DNA of 64,000 bases from Topomyia yanbarensis (Eukaryota; Arthropoda; Insecta; Diptera; Culicidae): contig NC_080671.1 of the NCBI RefSeq assembly GCF_030247195.1, forward strand, positions 100,427,845 to 100,491,844, given 5' to 3'. A program made the translations under genes and the position numbers. Under the pieces are notes generated by a model. The model ran no database searches, had not been told where the DNA came from, and saw nothing but the letters and a program-made list of their open reading frames with translations. Shown here in pieces: positions 53,263-64,000 of this stretch (positions within the stretch are counted from its first letter, which is position 1; every line of letters begins with the position of its first letter).

Positions 53263-54300
53263 GCATCTACGTGAGCGACAAGACTTTTTTGCGCTTCTGA
53301 AAACACATTCATTTGAATGCTCCTAATGAAGTTCTATTATCGTCATCATCATGCTAGTGCTAGCAGAAGCTGTTGACATACGATATCGTAGAAAAACCGC
53401 TATTTCACCGGTACATATGAACCTAGTTCATTAATAACCGAGTCGATTGCATCCCCCCCCCCTGGTTAAACTTTGTCCATGAGGATATTAACAAGCATCC
53501 AAACCAGTCGTAATCAAAACAGAAAGCGACTCAAACTGCATTCTAACACGGAGATCGATGAATGAAACTAGTAACCGCAGCTACTCGGTTGTTTGTTTTT
53601 TTTTGTGTGTATATAAAGATGATCACACTTAACTTGGAAATTGAAGCAAATTGATTTCCAACCCTGGTAGAATCACTCTCGCGGTCAAATAATCAACTAT
53701 ACCGTAGGTGTTCGCTTTGAACAAAATGACACAGTTTCGATTTTTTATCTGTAATTCGTTGAATAAGAAATAGCTTAAAGTTGTTATCGTTGGCTGATGT
53801 TCATCGTGCCTCGTGTTTATTACCTATATCGATATACATGCGAGGAGAGATACTAGCGATGATGATGATGTCATATGGAAATAACGAAGCTTAGTAATTC
53901 TTGTAGTCGAACAGAGCCATGATTCATTAGCTGTTAGCATTTTTTTCTTCAATATTATCCCCTGAAATGGCACGGAATCACGTCATACTTCTTCATAAAA
54001 ATTAATCAGCAGTATTGTAACAACATTCTACATAAGCTGATTTTGAAGAATCAACAAACGGTGTGGAAAAAAAGCTTTTTTCGATTTTTGCACATTCTCT
54101 GTGCAACCTTAAACGCGATCGAATTTGTTGCCGCGTTGGAATAGTTAGAACGAAATCCATGCGACGCGTGTCTTGTCGCCTCAAGTGCGTACAGCTTAAA
54201 TAGGTAAAAATGTCGATCAGGAACTTTTCTCTTTCTTTGAGAATCTGTAGAGTTGAGATCTCGGAAGGGCTCCCCGTCAGAATCACTCACTACAACTTGT
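53263..54300. other. Unassigned region
   Basis: No gene supported. A minus-strand ORF at 54051-54290 (79 codons) has no known domain. A CCCCCCCCC tract at ~53453 and TCATCATCATG runs are simple sequence. Confidence 0.4.
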
Positions 54301-55750
54301 TACGATCGCGTGGGAATGAGCGTTTCTCTGTGCTGGCTTGAGACCGCGTGTTTGTGAAATCTTGGTCGTAGTTGTGCGTAGATGATCGCAATTGCATGTT
54401 CGTCTTTGTGTATCATCGCGAAAGGCTGGGGCGTTTACATGTAGATAACGTGTTCGATCACGAGGACGTCTGTATGTCGCGTATGGTAGCGTGTATGTTA
54501 CTTTGCGTGTATAGATTCGATTCTATGACCCTGTGTTCATTCCCATATTCGCGTGTACTTTGATAATCGCGCGGACCGTCAATCTGATACTTAATTTTCA
54601 GTGTACGATTCAGATGCTAAAGGAAAGTGAGTCCCCCTACATCCCTAGAATTCCCGGTCATGTCGTCACGAAACGTGTTATCTAGTGTATATGATCGTCA
54701 TTTTTTCTCTAATTGGTTCAACTGAAGGCACAGACCTAGGCTGCTAAGTCCGCGAGTAGAGACTTCCAGACGTAACCGATTCATGGTCGCGCGAACACGG
54801 CCGCATGTGGGTTCACTCTTGAGACCGCGTTTATAAATTTATAAATGCTAAAACGTTCACTTAGTCAACGGGGTGATACACTCTTTAGGAGATCGCGGGC
54901 GTAGATGATCGCGATATACTCGAGCGTTTGCATGTTAACGTGTTTGCGCATGTACTAGTATGTATGTAAATTACTTATGTTTTAGTGTATGGATCAGATG
55001 CTAGAATAGAGTATATCACCCCATACCACAAGACTTCCCGATCATGTCGCCATGGAAAGTGTCATCTAGTAGATGAGCATATTTTTTTGATTGATTCAAC
55101 TGAAGGTTGCTAGACCCGAAGGTAGAGATTTCCGGAAGTGACCGATTCATTATCACGCGAACATGGGCGTTTGTAGGCTTGAGACCGCGTTTATAAGTTT
55201 ATTAGTGCTAAAAATTCACGTAATCACTGGGGAGTTTTCATGTTTGCATGACCGCAGACTTTGTTGTGCGATGATGATCGCGAAGGTCTAACGTGTTTGT
55301 ATGTCAACGTGCTGAATGCTAGAAAAGAGTAAGATTCCCCATATCACTGGAGTTCCCGGTCATGTCGCAATGATACGTGTTGTCTAGTGGATATGAGCGA
55401 TTTTTTTATTGGTCCAGCTGGAGGCATGGGGCTAGGGTGCTAGAACCCAGGGTAGGGACTTCTGGACGGTGGGTTAATGCTTCAGACCGCGTTTGTAAAT
55501 TTATAGGTGCTAAAACTTTCACTTAACCCTCCGTAAGTCGCGCAAATGGTTCACTGTACGAGCAGCCGAAGCTGCTCTAAGACTATTTGGCAAGATTTGC
55601 AGAGCAGCGCGCAGTCAGTTCAATAGTGCGACCGCAGGAAGGTTATTTACCGGAGTGTGTTCACGTTGTCGTGATCGCGGACATAAGTTTGTATGGATGA
55701 TTGCAATTGGATGTTCGCGTTTGTGACCAAGTTAGCGAAGGTCACGAGCG
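54301..55750. repeat. Tandem repeat array, ~300-385-bp units
   Basis: Three successive divergent units share TTCCCGGTCATGTCG (54651, 55035, 55354), CGATTCATGRTCGCGCGAAC, and GACCGCGTTTATAAATTTAT (54822, 55187, 55486). A partial unit precedes at ~54310 and a detached one lies at 49600-49800. No coding. Confidence 0.75.
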
Positions 55751-57122
55751 TTTGTATGTTTGGAATGAGAGATTGTGAGTGTATATGAGCGACTATGCAA
55801 TTGAATGTGTTAGTAAATGTTAGTAAATCTAATTTAAGAAGTAGTAAAAAAGAAAAAAAAGTAACATGCCGAATAAAGATAAAAAATGTAATGAAATTCA
55901 GTAGAATAATGCAAATTGATTGAGATTATTTTTTCTATACATGAATTGTGGAAAAGCAAACTAAAGGACACCAAAAGCAAATTATTGAAATAGAAGAAAA
56001 GAAAACATGTAACATGCAATTAAACTACTTGAACTCGTCTAAATGCCACCAGCAAATACTATTTACCATTAACGACAATTGCATTCTATTGGGACTTTGT
56101 CGTACTATGCCAACCGGGAATGGATGATTCACGTGCGTCGATAATTTAATCGTACCTTAATTTATCCAATCCGATCTTCCCTCGAATGGATTGACTCGAA
56201 TGCTTGAAGCGAGCACCAAAAATAGTAATCAACAAATCCTAGGAAGGAAAAAATTGGACGCGAAACAACAAATTGCTCACTATTCTATCATATACGTCAG
56301 TTCTGCATCCATTCAGCTGTCACAGATACTCAGACGAACACATACACAGATAAAAATACGACTAGCGCATAACCATTGTACACTAGTACTAAAAACTACA
56401 ATTATTACTACACTAACACTAATAGGCTTTTTACAATTTTTTAAATAATTGATCGTTAGTTTAGGCTGGTGCAAAGTGTAAAAAACAAAGCATAAAAAAG
56501 GCCCATAACTGTTCTCGGTCTCCTCGATGCAATGCACCACTATCGTTGCGTAATGCAAAAAAGCGATCTTAAAGCGATGGTTTTTCAGTGTTTTTTTAAA
56601 TCGATGATTTTTATAAGATTTCTGTTGAAAAAAATAATTAAATTGTTTTTTTGTATCATAATTTTTCAACATAATTTTTTGTGCTTGTACAAAATGCCAA
56701 ATTTCCAGTGCATTTTTTTCGTGCCGAACTATCTACTCCATTTGATTTATTTTCGCATTGTTTTGCTGCAGTAATACACACAAAATACAGTAATCGATTT
56801 TTTTGAAAGCATACCAAAACTTCTATGCTCTTTCGAAAAACTGCTCATATGTCAACATGTTTTAATTGACAGAGGAAAACATGGAGATCTATAAACCGAA
56901 CACAACTGCGAAGTTTTGTTCGAATCGCTGATGGTCATGTATTATGCTCGGCCGCTTTCTCTTGAAATCTCTTTTCTCCCTTTTTGATCTATTAGAGAAA
57001 ACATCAACTTTTTTTTAATTTTTTGCACCGAGTTTCAAGAGAGTTTGCAAAAAAAGATTCTAGCAGACTGTGCCGGACAAAAAGAAGCGTACCGAATAAC
57101 GATTGCAATTTGGCACAGCTAT
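55751..57122. other. AT-rich region, nothing recognised
   Basis: No gene. ~56540-56830 resembles the AT-rich repeat at 45600-45900 (AAAATACAGTAATCGA shared). Confidence 0.4.
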
Positions 57123-57702
57123 ATTGGGGTGGCAGTTATTTTTGTGATGTTGAAATTTTGTCCTTCGCCTGTCAAAAAATAGATCAAAGTTTAAAAAAAT
57201 TGGGAAAAATTTGAGCGAAATTGGACTATTCTAGCATGTGCCCCAAAGCGATTAAATTGCATGTTTTATATGGGAATTACAAGTGTTTTTTCATACGTTT
57301 TATATGAAAGTTCATAACATTTTTCAAAATGATAAAAAATGTGGATGCAAGAAAATAATTTTTTTTGTGATGGACAACTCGAAATTTGAGAACTTTTATT
57401 AAAAAAATCCTTTAAAAATATTTTCTAAGAATACAGAAATTATCCTTTTGAAATCTTGCATCATATGTCCAAGCTCCAGGTTTCAAATTTTATCGATCAT
57501 TTTGAAAAAAGTTATGAAATTTTATATAAAACGGTTGTAAAAATACATGTTATTATCATATAAAATTTCAATCGCTTTGGGGCACGTGTTAATATGGTCC
57601 AATTTCGCGCAAATTTCCCCCAATTTTTTTATGTTTCGATTCAATTCATTTTTTTCCGATGATGGAGGAAATTCCAACATCGCAGAAATAACTGCCACCC
57701 TA
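57123..57702. mobile_element. 580-bp foldback/MITE
   Basis: Left TTGGGGTGGCAGTTATTTTT is inverse to right AAATAACTGCCACCCTAA. The arms extend inward (GAAATTGGAC..GTGCCCCAAAGCGAT against ATCGCTTTGGGGCAC..GGTCCAATTTC). TA flanks suggest a TA target. No coding. Confidence 0.75.
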
Positions 57703-58420
57703 AGCTTTCTATATATCTTTACATTTACGATAGGTGATCTCTATCGATGTATTCATTGCAATGCAATGAAAGGATTTTTTTCTCCATTTAATGATAGGAA
57801 AAAATATTGATATAAAATTTATTTACAGTGCATTTAGAAGAATCAATAGCATCGAGCTCCACTCAAGTTAGATAACTAAAAAGCCAAGCAGAACTGAGAA
57901 TATGAATACCTGGCATTGATTTTTGCTTTAATGAGGCAGCCACAGATTTACATTTTCTTCCACCTTTCGACATTAAACATCTTGTTTGGCAGTGGAGAAG
58001 CGCATCGACCACTTGACATCATTTATTTTTCTCAGAACCTTGAAACGCTCATTAGCACGCATCAGCTTTGCCAGCGAGTGCCTCCCCGGGTCCTTATCGG
58101 GCTTGTTGAGCTGTTTGTATAGGTATGCGAGTTAACGCCGCAATCTACGATGACTCTATCGGAGCACAATAAACGTGCCAATATAAATATTGCCCGGACC
58201 GTGCGTCGCTATTTGCTTCCCAGGTTGTATGAATGTAGCTCATCGCCACCGGCGCTGTCGCCATTCTCGAGTGCGGTCAGATAAGATACGGTCAAGTGCG
58301 GCGCATAACGTTATGCACATCAGGTGAAGGGTGAGCCCCGTTTGTTTCCCACCTCGTGGCATTGGGGAGTGGGAGGGGTCGTCCAAGGAGCGATTGCGAG
58401 ATTGATTATTACTCAGGTTA
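57703..58420. other. Spacer, nothing recognised
   Basis: No gene found; GC content rises at 58020-58330 without an open frame of note. Confidence 0.4.
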
Positions 58421-58423
58421 GAT

Positions 58424-60435
58424 GGTGCTTTTTGCCTTTCTCATATAAAGAAAGGCTATGCAATCACTGTAAAAATCGACTTTTTAGCGGAGGCCCGGAG
58501 GGCCGAGTGTCATACACCATTCGATTCAGTTCGTTGAGATCGGCAAATGTCTGTGTGTGTATGTATGTGTGTGTGTGTATGTGTGTGTATGTGTGTGTGT
58601 CATTTAAACTCACACAATTTTCTCAGAGATGGCTGAACCGATTTTCGCAAACTTAGTTTCATATGAAAGGTATAACGCTCCCATAAGCTGTAATTTTTAG
58701 TTGATCCGACTTCCGGTTCCGGAGTTACGGGTTGAAGAGTGCGGTCACCCAGCAAATTCCCATACAAACTGGTACCACCATGATGTTCAAATGATGTAAA
58801 ACATATTAAAATTGATGTAACATTACTCTAGTTTGCGGTTCTGGATCACTAATGATCAATCAAAGCAGCTTTGACCACATTGGCCACCTATGACAGTTCA
58901 TGACGCCCCCGGGGAACCCGCCAAGTTCCTAAGCTAATATCACACCCATTCCCCAACGAATTCTCTACCGATTTTTACAAACTTGATTTCAAATGAAAGA
59001 TACAGTAATACCATTGATTGCTGCTGAATTTCATTCTGTTCTGACTCTTGCTTCCGGAGTTACAGGGGTGTTAGTAAGGATACACTGGAATTTCCCATAT
59101 AAATCGGTACAATCGTAATACCTCAGAGGCTAAAAACTATTGAAATGGTCACCAAATTACTTCTAATCGCAGATCTAGATCACTGATTGCCAATCAAACA
59201 TTCTTTGAATATATTGTCCACTATCGACGATTCCGGAAGTCCGGAATTCCGGGCATATTCTACAAATAAAGTCACATTGGTTCTTCGGTGATGACTGAAC
59301 CGATTTTCTCAAACCAAGTCTCAAATGGAAGGCAAAATATGCAGCTGAGTATTGCATCAGAGCCCCTCCGCCCCCCCCCCCGCCTTGCCCTTACATCTCC
59401 CTCCTTCATCACTACCGTCCCCTTGGACCACCCTCACGCCCGCATTTCCTTCATCCACCCCGTATACCAAAATAAGATGAAGGATTTCTGACGCATCCTC
59501 CACTCCCACTCTACTAACCCCCCATTCCCTCCACTTTTAAACCCATTCCACCAACATTTCAAAATATAATCACATGAAGATAACATTGAACTCATGCTGA
59601 TTAAGCTAATTAATTATTCTTTTTAGTTTCATCCCGATCCGACTTCCGGTTCCGGAGTTACAGGCCTGGGCGTGCGATCACATAGCAAATTGTGATTCAA
59701 ACCGATACTCCGATGAAAGCAAAAAAGGTAAAAATTTCGCTAAAATGTCTCTCAAACAACTTAAATTTGCTGTTCTCGGTCACCGACGGCCAACCAAACT
59801 TTCGTTGACTACATTGACCACCATAGATGGTTCCGGAAGTGCCCGGGAAAAGCGGCCACCGTTCAAAATTTACGAACTCACATCAGTTTCCCGGAAATGG
59901 TTTGGCCGATTTTCACAAACTTAGTCCCAAATGATAGCTATAATATCCCCACAGATGTCTATAAAATTTCGTACGGATCGCTTATATGAGTCCGGAAATA
60001 TAGACTAAATCGTCCGGTCACATATGAAATTCCCATATAAGCCGGAATTCAATTTTTTTTTCAAAGGGGGGACCCCATGAAATTTCAGAAATCGAATTCG
60101 TATTTTTGATGCCAAACATCTTAAAAATGCATGAAACGTCGAGATTTTATGTTATCTCGAAAATTTTTTTTTATAAAGATCGACTTTTTGGGACTTTGCC
60201 GATTTCGCACCTTTTTTCAGTTCAATATTACCATGGCTGTTTTTTCTTTTTCAAAATTTTAGAACTCGAATAATGATTTATTTTCCTGTATATAGTTGTC
60301 ATGTGATGTATAATAATAAAATGTAATATATGCATTTAAAAGTTTTTAATGGATATAAACAACGAACACATTCTCGTGATTCATGATTGAGAAAGGCACA
60401 ATTGCACCGCTAGGTGGATTAAAATAGGTTTTTTA
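58424..60435 (+). mobile_element. 2.0-kb repeat of the TTTCTC...GAGAAAGG family, apparently complete
   Basis: The left end GCTTTTTGCCTTTCTCATAT is followed by GGCCCGGAGGGCC, a CGATTCAGTTCGTTGAGATCG block and a TG-rich microsatellite (58550-58600). The right end is GAGAAAGGCACAATTGCACC, GGTGGATTAAAATAGG. Inside, a ~330-bp motif recurs (ACCGATTTTCGCAAACTTAG, then TCAAATGAAAGGTATA and TTCCGGAGTTAC) at ~58635, 58970, 59300 and 59910. Parts recur at 39.0-42.3 kb and 51.5-51.7 kb. No coding; origin and superfamily unknown. Confidence 0.75.
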
Positions 60436-60803
60436 AATATTCTTTCACTGGTACAGTGGTTAATCGAACACTCTAAACATGTGAAAGTTAAGGGATTCTA
60501 TTGTCGGAAAAAGTTTGGTAGAGTGTTAACAAATACTGAATAGAGCTATGGTTGCATATTATAATGTATAATTTGATATTTTATAATTATTCGCCTAGCA
60601 CTTGCCTAAACACGCGTTTACAGTGCGAAGCGGTTAGTCATATTTACAAAGTACTGCTATTTTGCATATAACACCAATCAATGGCCACGTGATAGCTACA
60701 AGCGTTCACGCTGTTTGTGGAGAACTGTGACTAATTTTTCGCATTGGAGAATTAACTAGTTAACTTTCATCAAAGGCAAAGCTTGTAGTTAAATTGGACA
60801 TAG

Positions 60804-61046
60804 AATTTGCGTTTCGACTTCGTCTCATCAGAATTCGACGCTATCTTAGTGACAGGACTACGCTAGCGCCTGATTGCGGTAGCTCCAAAAATGAGAATGC
60901 TATTTGTGTTTCTGAGCAAACCCCTAATCCTGCGTGATGTCCCACAAGAAAAAGAGGTCTGATTAAGCCGATGAGATCCGGCGCTAGCTTAGTCATACCA
61001 CTAAGTTATTGTCGGATTCTGATGAGACGAAGTCGGAACGTAAATT
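60804..61046. mobile_element. 243-bp MITE with ~35-bp inverted repeats
   Basis: Left AATTTGCGTTTCGACTTCGT and right inverse (ACGAAGTCGGAACGTAAATT), the arms including CTCATCAGAATTCGAC/GTCGGATTCTGATGAG. One lone arm occurs at 49556. Confidence 0.8.
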
Positions 61047-61090
61047 GCATAACTAATTTAGTTATAGGTTTTGCAACCTTAACACGCCAA

Positions 61091-63914
61091 TGCACCATGG
61101 GCCACAAATCGATTTTTTTGGTCGAAAATCCAGAACTTATAAACCGTTAGTACTAGACTTTCAGTGCTTTGGAACAAATTATCTACAGTAAGTGCTCTTC
61201 ATTTTAGGGGAAACAAAATTAGGGTGGCCCTCTCGATTTTTGAAATAAAAAAATTATCTCCTGAATGAAAAAAGATAGGTGAATATGATCTTCCAAAGAA
61301 ATGTAGAGAAAATAATTTTGAGTAACTTTACTGAAAACGTCGAAACTCTATCTTCAGCGGTTTTTATTTTACAGCGATTTCCCTTGTTCCGTTTAGGGTG
61401 GCTCTTAAAAATTCAGTTTTTTTAATATAACTTCTTTGAAGTTGATTTCTCGTGAATGTCGACTTCTGACAAAAGTTAGCTCTTACAAATGCGCACATTT
61501 CTTCTTCAGAGACCAACTCATTAACTTTTATATAAACAGAGTTATTGACGATTTTATTCTCAAAATTCGACATTTTCTAAGCTAAATAACTCCGAAGGTG
61601 GCAAAAAGTGGCAATCAATGTTATGACCATCTGATAGTACTTTAAAAACACTACAAAATAAAGGGTTCATGGTTTGTCTCCTAGCTACTGTTCATGTGAA
61701 ATGTTTGCTTATAAACTCCCTCTGTTATAGAGAATGCATGCGGTATTCATCTAAATTCGTACTTAAAATATATATTTATCATACATATCCGGATTTCTGA
61801 TGCAAATCGATACACTCGGAAGATGTTATTCTAAACTTGTTTCGTGGAGTGAAATTGTACATAAAACATGTGGTTTTCGGACTACGGTTTATGAAATGAA
61901 TGTTTGGAGTATTTGCATGGCATACGTTTTATTCGCATGGCAAAAAAGAAATTATTATGAATATATTACAATATATTGAAAGCTCAGGTTTACCGTAAAG
62001 GAACACCCTTTGTTTAGCATTAATGATTCATTTGTCTTTTATTAATTATATTACCTCCTCTGCTTCAGCTCACTGTAATTTAGCCTAATAGTTTCGCAAA
62101 ATACCATTTTTTGCCTTTGGAAATTAACAAAAAAATCCACGTGAATGTACGTTGGGGGACAAGCTGTTCAGCTCTCATTTATAGTATTTTTTATTATTAT
62201 CCAACGGATAGATTGGCAGTCTCCTCCTTCGAAGTTATTTTCCAAACGCGGCAAAAAAACTTTATCAATGATATCAATATAAATTGCTTATTTTCGGAAG
62301 TTATTCGAGCTGTCAACTATGGGTACTTTTTTTCTAACAATGAGTACTTCTAATCCATTTCATAATAACTCGATGTAGTTATGCCAATGTATATATTGAT
62401 GCTAATAATGAATTACTTCAAGCGAGATAACCTACTTATTAAAAACGGCAGTTTAGACTATTTAGAATTGTGCAAATATGCGATAATTCAACAATTTAGA
62501 CTGCCCTGGAAGATTCAGGGATTCTGTCAACTGACAGTTTTTATGTTGATTTTAGGCTTTAGGATAGAGATTCTATCAGGATTCTTATACTTTTAACCGA
62601 GGGAAATAATGTAAAACTGGTGTTGTACAATTTTTTTAAATTCAGAAAAAAAACTATTTTCAGTATTTTTCATTCTGGGACGATTTTTATTAATGGGTAT
62701 TTTTTACGCATTTCGTTGTAAGTTTTCCACGAGAAATAATAGTTAAAACGTAACCAGGTTGACGTACAAGCTCTTTACCCATTAAGTGGTTTATTCCACT
62801 TTTATTCAAAATGGGCAGTTTTCTACGCATCAGTGTAGAAATTGTTGAAACGCAGAGAAAAAAATTTACCACTGAAAAAATTCAACATATCAGATTTTTA
62901 AACTAATAAGTTGGTCTCCAAAGCAAAAATAGGCATTTATCAGAACAAATTTTTTGGAAAATTTACTTCAAAAGTATTTTATTGAAACCAAATGATGGAA
63001 AATGCCGTAAAATAAAAGCCTCTGATGATAGTTAAGGAATTGAGTAACAAAGTTACTTAAACATGATTATTTTTTATTTTCAGTAGGGCTTTATACTTCT
63101 ATTGTTATTGTTCAGGAGAAATTATTTTCATTCCAAAAATCAAGGAGACCACCCAGTTTTTTACACCGAAATGAAGCGCACTTATGGCGAAGAAATTCTT
63201 CTGAAGACACTGAATGTCTAGCACTTACGGGATATAAGAACTGGATTTTCAACAAAATATCGATTTTTGGCACATGGAACAGAGGTAGTTTATAAGCAAA
63301 CATTTCACATGAACAGTAGCTAGGAGACAAACCATGTACCCCTTATTTTGTAGTGTTTTTAAAGTACTATCTGATGGTCATAACATTGGTTGCCACTTTT
63401 TGCCACCTTCGGAGTTATTTAGCTTAGAAAATGTCGAATTTTTAGCATAAAATCGTCAATAACTCTGTTTATATAAAAGTTAATGAGTTCGTCTCTGAAG
63501 AAGAAATGTGCGCATTTGTAAGAGCTAACTTTAGTCTGAAGTTGACATTCACGAGAAATCAACTTCAAAGAAGTTATATTAAAAAAACTGAATTTTTAAG
63601 AGCCACCCTAAACGGAACAAGGGAAATCGCTGTAAAATAAAAACCGTTGAAGATAGAGTTTCGACGTTTTCAGTAAAGTTACTCAAAATTGCTTTCTCTA
63701 CATTTCTTTGGAAGATCATATTCTCCTATCTTCTTTCATTCAGGAGATAATTTTTTTATTTCAAAAATCGAGAGGGCCACCCTAATTTTGTTTTCCCTAA
63801 AATGAAGAGCACTTATTGTGGAGAATTTGTTCCAAAGACACTGAAAGTCTAATACTAACGGTTTATAAGTTCTGGATTTTCGACCAAAAAAATCGATTTG
63901 TGGCCCATGGTGCA
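61091..63914. mobile_element. 2.8-kb element with ~640-bp inverted arms
   Basis: Left arm 61091 to ~61733 starts TGCACCATGGGCCACAAATC; right arm ~63278-63914 is its inverse with few differences. The arms contain TTTCCCTTGTTCCGTTTAGG and GGTTTGTCTCCTAGCTACTG. The ~1.5-kb interior has only short ORFs without domains. Foldback-type or non-autonomous TIR element; no target duplication defined. Confidence 0.85.
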
Positions 63915-64000
63915 ATGCACAGTGGATTCACTCCATACAAAAGCTGGACAAAACCTCAAAAGTCAATGAAACTGTCTAAATCTATCATCTAAGGGTAATT

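Noticed and set aside
54002..54290. Two overlapping minus-strand ORFs considered as the missing Myo31DF N-terminal exon
   Set aside because: Neither resembles the expected ~30-residue leader of class I myosin (the segment before [13 protein letters not shown]).
61364..61573. 69-codon minus-strand ORF in the left inverted arm
   Set aside because: Its mirror in the right arm does not keep the frame; chance ORF in a repeat.
1..64000. Looked for CRISPR arrays, rRNA, endogenous viral segments and LTR retrotransposon gag-pol
   Set aside because: No regular spacer arrays, rRNA motifs, viral polymerase/glycoprotein motifs or LTR-type protease/integrase frames were recognised.

Overview
This is insect genomic DNA, most probably from a culicine (Aedes-like) mosquito. 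The protein-level evidence is a Myo31DF orthologue very close to the fly protein, a dipteran-style dUTPase with a 57-nt intron, and mosquito-type transposons: R1-clade, RTE/JAM1-like and Jockey/Juan-like LINEs and an ITmD37E mariner. Species assignment is inference. The window is gene-poor and dominated by mobile DNA.

Only two genes look clearly functional. (i) dUTPase (17011-17511, +, two exons, 147 aa, all five motifs) has an E2F-like site upstream. (ii) The class I myosin Myo31DF/Myo1D lies on the minus strand. Seven of its exons run from 49313 down to 31561 (979 codons, complete to the stop), and the N-terminal exon(s) are not in view. Its third visible intron (33937-48205) is 14.3 kb long and packed with transposons. 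A small single-exon acidic nuclear-type protein (839-1168, -) is plausible.

Layout. 0-9 kb: alternating inverted repeats, the acidic ORF, MITEs, three adjacent decayed host-gene copies on the minus strand (C2H2 tail, RpL7A, SMN) and an orphan LINE ORF1. 10.6-11.3 kb: a decayed SRSF7/xl6-like splicing-factor copy. 11.5-16.5 kb: inverted-repeat transposons, two of them with exact 8-bp target-site duplications (one carries a THAP-like exon). 16.7-17.6 kb: dUTPase. 17.7-24.7 kb: a LINE graveyard (two R1-clade copies, one split by an RTE element) and a dead mariner. 24.7-29.8 kb: a 5.2-kb element bounded by ~670-bp inverted arms. 31.5-49.3 kb: Myo31DF with an R1-clade copy, a large AT-rich repeat, a tRNA-derived SINE, MITEs and a Jockey copy in its big intron. 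49.3-64 kb: presumably the upstream myosin intron or intergenic DNA, with RTE and Jockey fragments, SINE-like pieces, tandem ~300-385-bp repeats, a 2-kb repeat with a TG tract, and a 2.8-kb element with ~640-bp inverted arms.

No host operon, CRISPR array or confident tRNA/rRNA gene was seen. The most interesting points are two stop-free, multiple-of-three introns in Myo31DF (exitron-like), the clustered decayed host-gene copies, and several well-bounded but unnamed inverted-repeat elements.
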